A DNA stretch of 5,569 bases from Dialister sp. UBA734 (GCA_002297935.1 DBLC01000067.1:5132-10700); one strand, 5' to 3'; counted from the stretch's first letter, positions 1 to 5,210 are shown. The notes: a model not told the origin generated them from the letters alone. Made by a program: numbers and translations.

Positions 1-23
1 ACTACGCACTCCTCACTACGCAT
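1..23 (-). repeat. Heptamer repeat array at the window edge
   Basis: Read on the minus strand this stretch is a run of 7-bp units, ATGCGTA, GTGAGGA and GTGCGTA, starting two bases after the T tract of the larC terminator. It is cut by the window edge. The same type of unit, in the same phase, follows the DUF362 stop codon at 4102-4129, so this is one member of a repeat family used at gene boundaries here. Confidence 0.7.
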
Positions 24-26
24 TGC

Positions 27-73
27 AAAAAAATCCCACAGCAAAAAGAGTCTCCTCTTCCCGCCGTGGGATT
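27..73 (-). terminator. Intrinsic terminator of larC (end of operon)
   Basis: On the minus strand, AATCCCAC (73-66) pairs with GTGGGATT (39-32). The interior continues through a G-T wobble into GCGGGAAGAG pairing with CTCTTTTTGC, which contains three G-T wobbles, around a GAGA tetraloop. That gives about 19 continuous base pairs over 42 nt, followed by an unbroken run of T that overlaps the stem end (27-33). It begins 8 bp after the larC stop codon. This is a textbook rho-independent terminator and marks the 3' end of the transcription unit. Confidence 0.9.
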
Positions 74-81
74 ATATAAAA

Positions 82-1608
82 TTATTCGCCGATTGCGCTT
101 AATTTTACTATATCATACATTTGAGCAAAAGGCATCTGATTTTCTTCTGCCAACTGTTTGACCGATTCGTATTCCGGATAATAGCGAATTTCATCTTGGA
201 AGGAAATCTGCTTCACTTCCGCTACGCCATAGGGGGTTTCCACTTGTACCTGCTGGCGATGAAGGATGGAACGCATAACGCTGGGAAATTCACGAATCCC
301 AATGGTGGTGGTTTCGCTGAAAATGATATTTTCCAACGTTTCCATCTGGTCGGCTTTGCAAATCACCGTCAGTTCCCAGGCGGGACGATTTTTCTTCATG
401 TATACCGGCATGTAATGCACGTCCAGTGCCCCCGCCTGGAGCAGTTTTTCCATGGTGTAGCCCAGGGCTTCGCCGGTGCAATCGTCGATGTCGGTTTCGA
501 TTTTCACCACTTCGTCTTTATCGCTTTCATCTTCTGTTTCGATGAGGAAGGCACGCAGGATGTTGGTCCGTTCGGTGTAAGCCCGTTTGCCAGCCCCCAA
601 ACCGGTTTCCAGGACGCGGAAGGATTTCGGCAGCTGGTGGGTGGTGCAAAGAGCGGCGGCGATGGCTGCGCCGGTAGGTGTCACGTATTCCCCTTTGGCA
701 TCCATGATTTCCAGCGGCATATGATAATCTTCTACGATATGGAGCGTAGCCGGTACCGGTACAGGCAGCACGCCGTGCTGGCAGCGAACGGTGCCAGTGC
801 CTTCGGTCAGTTTCGGCACGATCACGTCGGTGACGCCCAAGTTGTCGAAGCAGACTGCCGCAGAAATAATATCTACGATGGAGTCAATGGCGCCCACTTC
901 ATGGAAATGCACTTCTTCCAGCGGCAAGTTGTGGGCTTTGGATTCCGCTTCTGCCACGATGCGGAAAATGCGGTTTGCCAGTGCTTTGGCAGAGTCGGTC
1001 ATATCAGTGGCATCGATGATGGCTTCCACATCAGCCAAGTGGCGATGTTCATGATGATGGTGGTGATGGCCTTCCCCATGGTCATGGGGGTGATGATGTT
1101 CGCCTTCCCCGTCTTCGTGGCAATGGCAATGATGGTGTTCTTCCTCACCATCTTCATGACAGTGGCAGTGATGGTGTTCTTCGTCGCCCTCTTCATGGCA
1201 GTGGCAATGATGATGTTCTTCCTCACCATCTTCATGACAGTGGCAGTGATGGTGTTCTTCCTCTCCATCTTCATGACAATGGCAGTGATGATGTTCTTCC
1301 TCTCCATCTTCATGGTTGTGGTCATGGTGATGTTCTTCCACTGGTTCTTCTGCCACCGGTTCCGGTCCGTACAAGTAGGCCATATCGTGGTCATGGTTTT
1401 CGTGTTCTGCATCGAGAATCACATTGAAATCACAACAATCAATGCCAGATTTCTGTACCCGAGACACTTCCACATTGAAGCCGCCGGCGGGGATGGAATT
1501 CAGTGCATCAGACAGCACTTCCACATCGGCGCCCAAGTCGAGCATGGCTGCCACAAACATATCTCCGCTGATCCCGGAAGAGGTTTCCAGGTATAAACTT
1601 TTTCCCAT
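82..1608 (-). CDS. larC: LarC, CTP-dependent nickel insertase for the nickel-pincer nucleotide, with long His/Cys-rich repeat insert
   Basis: LarC (pyridinium-3,5-bisthiocarboxylic acid mononucleotide nickel chelatase) is a cytoplasmic cyclometallase that inserts Ni into the LarE product in a CTP-dependent reaction, the last step of NPN synthesis. The family signature GISGDMFVAAMLDLGAD is at residues 12-28. HFHEVGAIDSIVDI (234-247), the VTPTGAA segment (309-315) and the C-terminal ETDIDDCTGEALGY block (371-384) are also typical. At 508 aa it is about 80-100 residues longer than usual. The excess is a His-rich insert at 93-190 with 43 His and 10 Cys, built around six 13-residue repeats. The reading frame is continuous, unlike Lactobacillus plantarum larC, which is split and read by programmed frameshifting. 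The ATG immediately follows the larB stop, and AAAGGGG lies 10 nt upstream inside larB, so translational coupling is likely. Terminated by the hairpin at 27-73. Confidence 0.95.
   Translation of the reverse strand: MGKSLYLETSSGISGDMFVAAMLDLGADVEVLSDALNSIPAGGFNVEVSRVQKSGIDCCDFNVILDAEHENHDHDMAYLYGPEPVAEEPVEEHHHDHNHEDGEEEHHHCHCHEDGEEEHHHCHCHEDGEEEHHHCHCHEEGDEEHHHCHCHEDGEEEHHHCHCHEDGEGEHHHPHDHGEGHHHHHHEHRHLADVEAIIDATDMTDSAKALANRIFRIVAEAESKAHNLPLEEVHFHEVGAIDSIVDIISAAVCFDNLGVTDVIVPKLTEGTGTVRCQHGVLPVPVPATLHIVEDYHMPLEIMDAKGEYVTPTGAAIAAALCTTHQLPKSFRVLETGLGAGKRAYTERTNILRAFLIETEDESDKDEVVKIETDIDDCTGEALGYTMEKLLQAGALDVHYMPVYMKKNRPAWELTVICKADQMETLENIIFSETTTIGIREFPSVMRSILHRQQVQVETPYGVAEVKQISFQDEIRYYPEYESVKQLAEENQMPFAQMYDIVKLSAIGE
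1081..1314 (-). repeat. larC: Six in-frame 39-bp tandem repeats encoding His/Cys/acidic units in LarC
   Basis: Residues 99-176 of LarC are six 13-residue units without spacers. Units 1, 2, 3 and 5 are HEDGEEEHHHCHC. Unit 4 has two conservative changes (HEEGDEEHHHCHC) and the last is degenerate (HEDGEGEHHHPHD). They are followed by HGEG and a hexa-His run (181-186). The unit length is a multiple of three, so gain or loss of copies keeps the frame. The composition (His triplet, CHC, acidic linker) indicates a metal-binding or metal-storage segment, presumably for Ni(II), though Zn or Cu binding cannot be excluded. Confidence 0.95.
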
Positions 1609-2373
1609 TTAAATCTTACCCCTTTCTGCCAGGCGATTGATCTGTGTCGCCACATACCCAGCACCAAATCCATTATCTATATTGACCGTTACAATGCCGT
1701 TGGCACAGGAATTGATCATCGTAAGAAGAGCCGACAGGCCATGAAAACTGGCCCCGTAGCCCACCGACGTAGGCACCGCAATGACCGGATTTCTCACTAA
1801 GCCCCCGATAACTGATGCCAAGGCCCCTTCCATGCCCGCCACGGCAATGACGCAATTGGCCTTCCGCACAATGGCTTCCTTGGACAGAATCCGATGAATC
1901 CCGCTGACTCCCACATCGTAGACCCGTTCCACATGGGTCCCGAAATACTCTGCCGTCTGGGCCGCTTCTTCGGCTACAGAAATATCGGCAGTGCCGCCGG
2001 TGCAGACCGCCACACAGCCGATATGTTCCTTATCTTTCTTTTCCAATTTCAAAATGTGGGATACCGGGTCATAGGAAATATCCGGTAAAAAGGTTTTCAC
2101 AATTTCGTATTGATGGGGAGACGCCCGGGTGCCAAACACTTCCCCTTCCACGTCATACAATTTCTTAAAAATCTGACCAATAAATTCGTCCGATTTCCCC
2201 TGGCAATACACCACTTCCGCAAATCCAGACCGCTTCTTCCGGTCCGTATCCAGCTTGGCAAATCCCATTTCCTCATAAGACCGCCCCGCCGGATTCTCCG
2301 CAATGAGCTGCTCCGCCTCTTCCAAAGAAAGCGAACCATCCTTGACTTGCGCTAAAATATGTCTAACATTCAT
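1609..2373 (-). CDS. larB: LarB, pyridinium-3,5-biscarboxylic acid mononucleotide synthase
   Basis: LarB starts NPN synthesis. It carboxylates the pyridinium ring of nicotinic acid adenine dinucleotide with CO2 and hydrolyses the phosphoanhydride, releasing AMP. The 254-residue length is normal. Residues 1 to about 110 form the LarB-specific N-terminal part. Residues 118-250 form a PurE/AIR-carboxylase-like domain with CTGGTADISVAEEAA (124-138), DVGVSGIHR (153-161), GMEGALASVIGGL (180-192), AVPTSVGYG (199-207) and the C-terminal NIDNGFGAG (231-239). Cys223, in INSCANG, is placed like the cysteine that forms a covalent adduct with the substrate in L. plantarum LarB; this match is inferred without alignment. 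AAGGAG lies 5 nt before the ATG. The TAA stop directly touches the larC ATG, so the two are one transcription unit. A 370-bp gap separates it from larE. Confidence 0.96.
   Translation of the reverse strand: MNVRHILAQVKDGSLSLEEAEQLIAENPAGRSYEEMGFAKLDTDRKKRSGFAEVVYCQGKSDEFIGQIFKKLYDVEGEVFGTRASPHQYEIVKTFLPDISYDPVSHILKLEKKDKEHIGCVAVCTGGTADISVAEEAAQTAEYFGTHVERVYDVGVSGIHRILSKEAIVRKANCVIAVAGMEGALASVIGGLVRNPVIAVPTSVGYGASFHGLSALLTMINSCANGIVTVNIDNGFGAGYVATQINRLAERGKI
1619..1625 (-). promoter_or_regulatory. Ribosome binding site of larC, inside the larB end
   Basis: AAAGGGG on the minus strand, 10 nt from the larC ATG, overlaps the last codons of larB (Arg-Gly-Lys-Ile-stop). Spacing is slightly long. 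Together with the zero-base gap between stop and start, it suggests that ribosomes finishing larB re-initiate on larC. Confidence 0.6.
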
Positions 2374-2378
2374 ACTGA

Positions 2379-2384
2379 CTCCTT
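2379..2384 (-). promoter_or_regulatory. Ribosome binding site of larB
   Basis: AAGGAG (within TAAGGAG) on the minus strand lies 5 nt before the ATG at 2373 and fixes this start. It sits only about 8 bp from the heptamer array at 2392-2419. Confidence 0.8.
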
Positions 2385-2391
2385 AAAAACA

Positions 2392-2419
2392 GTTAGAAGT
2401 GAGAAGTTAGAAGTGAGAA
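2392..2419 (+). repeat. Heptamer repeat array upstream of larB
   Basis: Four 7-bp units read GTTAGAA, GTGAGAA, GTTAGAA, GTGAGAA on the plus strand, i.e. a 14-mer repeated twice. The array is the inverted counterpart of the six-unit array at 2706-2747, so the whole larE-larB gap is bracketed by inverted heptamer arrays. On a larB mRNA starting upstream, the two arrays could base-pair with each other. Confidence 0.85.
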
Positions 2420-2430
2420 ATGATAGCTAG

Positions 2431-2617
2431 AAAGGTTATAATTCCGCCAATTTCTTTTATAAAACATTTCCTGCTGTCGCAAGTGACAAGGTTATAAGGG
2501 TTATAAAAGGTTATGGAAGTACCCTATACACATAACCCTCTATAACCTTTTTAACCTTTTCGCTCACCTGTAAGGTTCTATGTTAAAAATAGCCTATAGA
2601 GCAGAACAATAACCTTT
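2431..2617. repeat. AT-rich palindromic region with GGTTAT repeats
   Basis: GGTTAT occurs at 2434, 2490, 2499 and 2509, and its complement ATAACC at 2532, 2542 and 2609, with TTAACC at 2551. Within the inner clusters the copies are 9-10 bp apart. Segments 2486-2514 and 2532-2560 form an imperfect inverted repeat (24 of 29 positions match) around a 17-nt loop. The outer pair, AAAGGTTAT (2431-2439) and ATAACCTTT (2609-2617), is symmetric about the same centre near 2523. It may be a protein-binding array, a large hairpin in the leader of larB, or a decayed mobile palindrome. A weak minus-strand promoter candidate overlaps it (TATAAA at 2456-2461, TTGCGA at 2477-2482, 15-bp spacer). Confidence 0.7.
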
Positions 2618-2624
2618 CCTCCAT

Positions 2625-2640
2625 TGTTTCCCGTGAAACA
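2625..2640. promoter_or_regulatory. Candidate parS site (ParB/Spo0J binding palindrome)
   Basis: TGTTTCCCGTGAAACA matches the widely conserved bacterial parS consensus TGTTTCACGTGAAACA at 15 of 16 positions, with one change in the central ACGT. Both 6-bp arms (TGTTTC/GAAACA) are intact. It lies in non-coding DNA between larE and larB, where chromosomal parS sites can occur. If functional it would nucleate ParB and imply that this locus is in the origin-proximal part of the chromosome. Function is inferred from the match alone. Confidence 0.6.
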
Positions 2641-2669
2641 TGAGGCTAATCAATTTATAAAATAGGTAT

Positions 2670-2747
2670 GGGGGCGCTTTTTAATTTGTGCGCCCCTTCC
2701 TTCACTTCTAACTTCTCACTTCTAACTTCTCACTTCTAACTTCTCAC
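2670..2747 (-). repeat. B element 1: heptamer array plus GC-rich hairpin after larE
   Basis: On the minus strand six alternating 7-bp units GTGAGAA and GTTAGAA (2747-2706) lead into a hairpin whose stem GGGGCGC/GCGCCCC (2696-2690 and 2677-2671) encloses a 12-nt A/T-rich loop beginning ACAAATT. No good T run follows directly, so it is at best a weak terminator of larE. The array includes the larE stop codon. Related elements, with the same loop start or stem type, are at 3868-3944, 4073-4129 and 5471-5547. Confidence 0.8.
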
Positions 2748-3556
2748 TGCCCTTTCAAGTCCATCGATCCGGAGCGGAATCCCTCCAAATCCATGGTGAC
2801 GTAATCAAAGCCCAATTCTTTGAACCGGGCTGCCACTTGTTCTCTATGGTCCAGCAATTTGGAAAGCTGCTCTGGCAATACTTCAATCCGCGCGATGTCG
2901 CCATGGCAGCGAACCCGGAACTGGGGGAATCCCAAATCGAACAGCAACTGTTCTGCCGCTTCGACGGCCCGCAGTTTTTCTTCTGTAATGCGGCTGCCAT
3001 AGGGAAAGCGAGTTGCCAGGCACGCAAAGGACGGTTTATTCCACGTGGGAAGACCTTCCTGTTCCGACAAGGCCCGTATTTCCTCTTTCGTCAGCTGGGC
3101 ATCTTTCAGAGGACTGACCACGCCCAATTCGGCCAACGCTTTGAGGCCCGGACGATAGCCATGGATGTCGCTGAAATTGGTGCCATCGACGATGGTAGAA
3201 ATATGATGTTCCTTAGCTAAACTGCCCAAAGAAGAGAACAGATAGGTTTTGCACCAGTAGCAGCGATCCTTCGGATTGTCCGCAAATCCCGGTGCAGCGA
3301 ACTGGTTCCGTTCCACAATGACCTGCTGGATCCCCCGAGAGGCACAAAAATCCTTCGCTTCCTGGATTTCCCTAGCCGGCACGGAATTGAGCTTCATGGT
3401 CACCGCTACGGCCTTATCGCCTAGCACCTTATGGGCCTCATAGAGCAAAAACGTAGAATCCACGCCGCCGGAAAAAGCCACCGCCACAGAGCCCAATTGT
3501 TTCAAATGGGCCTCCAGGGCGTCCTGTTTCTTTGCTATATCTTCTGTTACGATCAT
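2744..3556 (-). CDS. larE: LarE, ATP-dependent sulfur transferase for the nickel-pincer nucleotide (three-cysteine type)
   Basis: LarE adenylates the two carboxylates of the LarB product and replaces an oxygen of each with sulfur, in the cytoplasm. It is a PP-loop ATP pyrophosphatase of normal length (270 aa). The PP-loop SGGVDS is at residues 29-34, followed by DGTNFSDIHGYRPG (124-137) and KPSFACLATRFPYG (174-187). Cys179 corresponds in context to the sacrificial cysteine of L. plantarum LarE. The protein also has Cys99 and Cys102 in RCYWCK, the pattern of LarE proteins that use three cysteines to hold a [4Fe-4S] cluster for catalytic sulfur transfer, as known for Thermotoga maritima LarE. 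The ATG is supported by AGAAGGG (3564-3570), 7 nt upstream. The TGA stop lies inside the heptamer array of B element 1. An A element begins 28 bp upstream of the start codon. Confidence 0.95.
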   Translation of the reverse strand: MIVTEDIAKKQDALEAHLKQLGSVAVAFSGGVDSTFLLYEAHKVLGDKAVAVTMKLNSVPAREIQEAKDFCASRGIQQVIVERNQFAAPGFADNPKDRCYWCKTYLFSSLGSLAKEHHISTIVDGTNFSDIHGYRPGLKALAELGVVSPLKDAQLTKEEIRALSEQEGLPTWNKPSFACLATRFPYGSRITEEKLRAVEAAEQLLFDLGFPQFRVRCHGDIARIEVLPEQLSKLLDHREQVAARFKELGFDYVTMDLEGFRSGSMDLKGQ

Positions 3557-3583
3557 TTGTATACCCTTCTTTGATTGAAAATC

Positions 3584-3764
3584 GGTGACTGGTGACTGGT
3601 GACTAGTGACTAGGAAATACAGGAAGCCACCTGTTGTGTCACAGCTGCTAGCTCCTAGCTTCTAGCTACTAGCCAGCTATAGGCTAATTGCTAACAGCTA
3701 GTTGCTATGACTCTAACGATGATATCAACAAATCCCAGTCACGAGTCACCAGTCCACCAGTCAC
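3584..3764. repeat. A element 1: palindromic repeat just upstream of larE
   Basis: The left end is four 7-bp units, GGTGACT three times then AGTGACT (3584-3611). The right end carries the inverse, AGTCAC and AGTCACC copies (3737-3764). Inside lie TGTGTCACAGCTGCTAGCTC (3635-3654), a run of TAGCT-type heptamers up to about 3674, a degenerate inverted copy of GTCACAGCTGCTAGCT (3696-3711), and GACTCTAACGAT followed by ATCAACAAATCCCAGTCAC. The layout matches A element 2 at 5225-5380, in the same orientation relative to the downstream gene. It resembles a non-autonomous palindromic element. If transcribed it would fold in the larE leader near the ribosome binding site. Confidence 0.85.
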
Positions 3765-3781
3765 TTATATATGTCCCGACT

Positions 3782-3800
3782 GCAGGCGCCTGCCGGCAGG
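3782..3800. promoter_or_regulatory. Two overlapping GC-rich palindromes, possible operator
   Basis: GCAGGCGCCTGC (3782-3793) and CCTGCCGGCAGG (3789-3800) are both perfect 12-bp palindromes sharing CCTGC. They lie 19-37 bp downstream, on the minus strand, of the -10 candidate at 3819-3824, in an otherwise AT-rich gap. Position and symmetry suggest a repressor site or a short hairpin in the larE leader. No regulator is encoded in the window to support this. Confidence 0.35.
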
Positions 3801-3818
3801 AATGGAATGGGGCTTTAC

Positions 3819-3846
3819 ATCATACAGCATTTCTCATAACCGTCAC
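3819..3846 (-). promoter_or_regulatory. Candidate promoter for larE
   Basis: On the minus strand GTGACG (3846-3841, four of six matches to TTGACA) and TATGAT (3824-3819, five of six to TATAAT) are separated by 16 bp. Transcription would begin near 3812 and pass through the overlapping palindromes and A element 1 before larE. An alternative -10 with a perfect TATAAT is at 3981-3986 but lacks a clear -35. Confidence 0.35.
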
Positions 3847-3867
3847 ATGATTCACTTTCCATGTGTA

Positions 3868-3944
3868 GTTAGAAATGAGAAGTTAGAAGTGAGAAATGGT
3901 GGTACGGCGCACAAATTTTAGAAGCGCCGTTATTTTTTATTTTC
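3868..3944 (+). repeat. B element 2: heptamer array plus hairpin and T-rich tail
   Basis: Plus-strand units GTTAGAA, ATGAGAA, GTTAGAA, GTGAGAA (3868-3895) lead through ATGGTGGT to a hairpin ACGGCGC/GCGCCGT (3904-3910, 3924-3930) with a 13-nt loop starting ACAAATTTT. A T-rich tail follows (3931-3944). As RNA this would be a good terminator of plus-strand transcription, but no plus-strand gene ends here. It therefore either blocks antisense transcription from this gap or is simply a dispersed repeat. Confidence 0.8.
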
Positions 3945-4072
3945 CAAGCTCTCACCTATACTTATAGGCTAACTATTTTTATTATATCATCACACTCAAA
4001 CTTCTAAAAACACTAGGAAAACCTTATCCCTAGGGCCTAGCTACTAATCCCTAAAAATAAAAAGGGGGGGAT
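3945..4072. other. AT-rich remainder of the larE-DUF362 gap
   Basis: No gene is visible. The stretch holds a TATAAT on the minus strand (3981-3986) without a convincing -35, a copy of the CTATAGGCTA-like motif also seen near 3678 and, inverted, near 2590, the palindrome CCCTAGGG (4028-4035), and a G7 run (4064-4070). TCACCTATACT at 3953-3963 is repeated exactly at 5376-5386, next to the other TATAAT. Confidence 0.5.
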
Positions 4073-4129
4073 TGGGGCGCTTTATAAGTTGTGCGCCCCA
4101 TCCTACACTACGCACTTCGCATTACGCAC
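4073..4129 (-). repeat. B element 3: heptamer array plus hairpin after the DUF362 gene, probable terminator
   Basis: Six bases after the DUF362 stop codon the minus strand shows GTGCGTA, ATGCGAA, GTGCGTA, GTGTAGG (4129-4102). A perfect 8-bp hairpin TGGGGCGC/GCGCCCCA (4100-4093, 4080-4073) with a 12-nt loop starting ACAA follows. A C-rich run and then TTTTTATTTTT come about 10 nt later. It probably ends much of the DUF362 transcript, so larE likely has its own promoter. The same position and design at larE (B element 1) suggests these elements settle at gene 3' ends. Confidence 0.7.
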
Positions 4130-4135
4130 TATTTC

Positions 4136-5203
4136 TTACTTTTCTCCATCATCAACAAAGGGCTTCACGTCTTTCACGGCGTCTTTCGGGAGAATCACCG
4201 CTTCGTTGTTATCCAGGTCGATGAGGATGTATTTGTCATTACCCATGCCCAGTTCTTTCATGTAGGACAGCTGGCGCAGGCCGTGGCGGGATTCCATTCG
4301 TTCTTTCAGATCGTGACCATCGCCATCATGGAGCGCGTAAATCATATCCACCGAAGCCTGGTCCACTGCCAGAATATCCGTAGATGCCAGAATGCCGATA
4401 TTTGGTGTCACTACCGGTTGGGCGTTCACCCCTTCGCAGTCGCAGGATACAGACATATTGCGGAGAGTATTCACATAGGTCACGTGGCTGCCGAAATGGT
4501 CAATCACCGATTTAGTGGATTCGGTCATTCGTTCCATGAATTCTTCCTGAGAAACGCCCCACTGCTGGCCCGTTTCGCCGGAATGAATCCATTTCTTTCC
4601 TACCTTTCCATCGGCGCATCCAATGCCGATATTCTTATCGGAACCGCCAAAACCGCCCATGACGTGGCCTTTGAAATGGGTCAGCACCACCAGAGAATCA
4701 TAGTTCAAAAGGTCCTTGCCCACAGACATTTCTTTGAACCACTTGCCCCCTTTGACAGGAAGCAAAGCAGCGCCATCTGCATCGGTGATATCCACCGGTG
4801 CCACCTGGTCCCAGCCATTGACATGAATGGTTTCTCTATGTTTTTCCGTGGTATCTCGATCGCCGCCGTAGTATGTATTGGTTTCCACAATGGTGGCGCC
4901 CGGAATATCTGTATCGATGAGCTTCTTCACCCAGGAACGGGGCAGAATGTTGGGCCCATTCTTTTCGCCCGTGTGAAGCTTCACTGCCACTTTACCGGAA
5001 ATATTTCCATTCACCTTTTCATACACCTTCTGCATCCCTGCCGCAGACAGGTCGCGGGTGAAATACACAATGGATTCATTGCCCGTTCTTTCCGCATACG
5101 GTACATAGGTATCGCCGCCCTTCCCCGGCACAGCGGCACAAGCGGAAGTAGACAATGTCACGACAGCTGCCGCAGTAGCAGCTAAAACTTTCTTTTTCAT
5201 CAT
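4136..5203 (-). CDS. Secreted DUF362-family protein without ferredoxin domain
   Basis: A 355-residue protein. Residues 1-24 are a Sec signal peptide: a MMKKK basic start, an Ala/Val hydrophobic core to about 17, and a cleavage region TSACAA. TSAC is a poor lipobox, so signal peptidase I cleavage after an Ala-X-Ala is more likely, though a lipoprotein remains possible. No twin-arginine motif is present. The rest matches DUF362: VAVKLHTGEKNGPN (72-85), LTHFKGHVMGGFGGSDKNIGIGCADGK (174-200), CDCEGVNAQPVVTPNIGILASTDILAVDQASVDMI (254-288). Many relatives carry a 4Fe-4S ferredoxin segment, which is absent. Cys196, Cys254, Cys256 and several conserved His could bind a metal. The molecular function of the family is not established, and I infer none. 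AAAGGAG lies 7 nt before the first of two ATGs, supporting this start. It lies upstream of larE on the same strand, separated by 579 bp with a probable terminator. Confidence 0.85.
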   Translation of the reverse strand: MMKKKVLAATAAAVVTLSTSACAAVPGKGGDTYVPYAERTGNESIVYFTRDLSAAGMQKVYEKVNGNISGKVAVKLHTGEKNGPNILPRSWVKKLIDTDIPGATIVETNTYYGGDRDTTEKHRETIHVNGWDQVAPVDITDADGAALLPVKGGKWFKEMSVGKDLLNYDSLVVLTHFKGHVMGGFGGSDKNIGIGCADGKVGKKWIHSGETGQQWGVSQEEFMERMTESTKSVIDHFGSHVTYVNTLRNMSVSCDCEGVNAQPVVTPNIGILASTDILAVDQASVDMIYALHDGDGHDLKERMESRHGLRQLSYMKELGMGNDKYILIDLDNNEAVILPKDAVKDVKPFVDDGEK

Positions 5204-5210
5204 AGATCGT

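Noticed and set aside
1081..1314. CRISPR-like regular repeats
   Set aside because: The 39-bp units are directly contiguous, without unique spacers, are in frame, and lie within larC.
999..1412. Minus-strand 137-residue frame with repeated Lys/Met-rich units
   Set aside because: It is a shifted reading of the same 39-bp repeats within larC. The larC frame carries the family motifs before and after the repeats.
121..1596. Long plus-strand open frame opposite larC
   Set aside because: It is the antisense of a well-supported larC gene. Its Phe/Met/Val-rich stretches are simply the complement of the His/Glu repeats, and it has no recognisable domain.
2524..2532. DnaA-box-like CTATACACA in the centre of the palindromic region
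   Set aside because: One mismatch to TTATNCACA in a single copy is weak, and no cluster of boxes accompanies it.
3584..3764. T-box or other known riboswitch upstream of larE
   Set aside because: No T-box motif or other riboswitch core was recognised. The heptamer arrays and the inverted end repeats fit a dispersed palindromic element better.
3688..3921. Plus-strand 77-residue open frame in the larE-DUF362 gap
   Set aside because: It runs through A element 1 and B element 2 and is made of repeat sequence, with no family resemblance.
5134..5142. Lipoprotein signal in the DUF362 protein
   Set aside because: The cysteine at residue 22 is preceded by TSA rather than a typical Leu-containing lipobox, so a type I signal peptide is favoured, though not proven.
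4091..5185. Plus-strand 364-residue open frame
   Set aside because: Antisense to the DUF362 gene, which has a signal peptide, family motifs and a good ribosome binding site.
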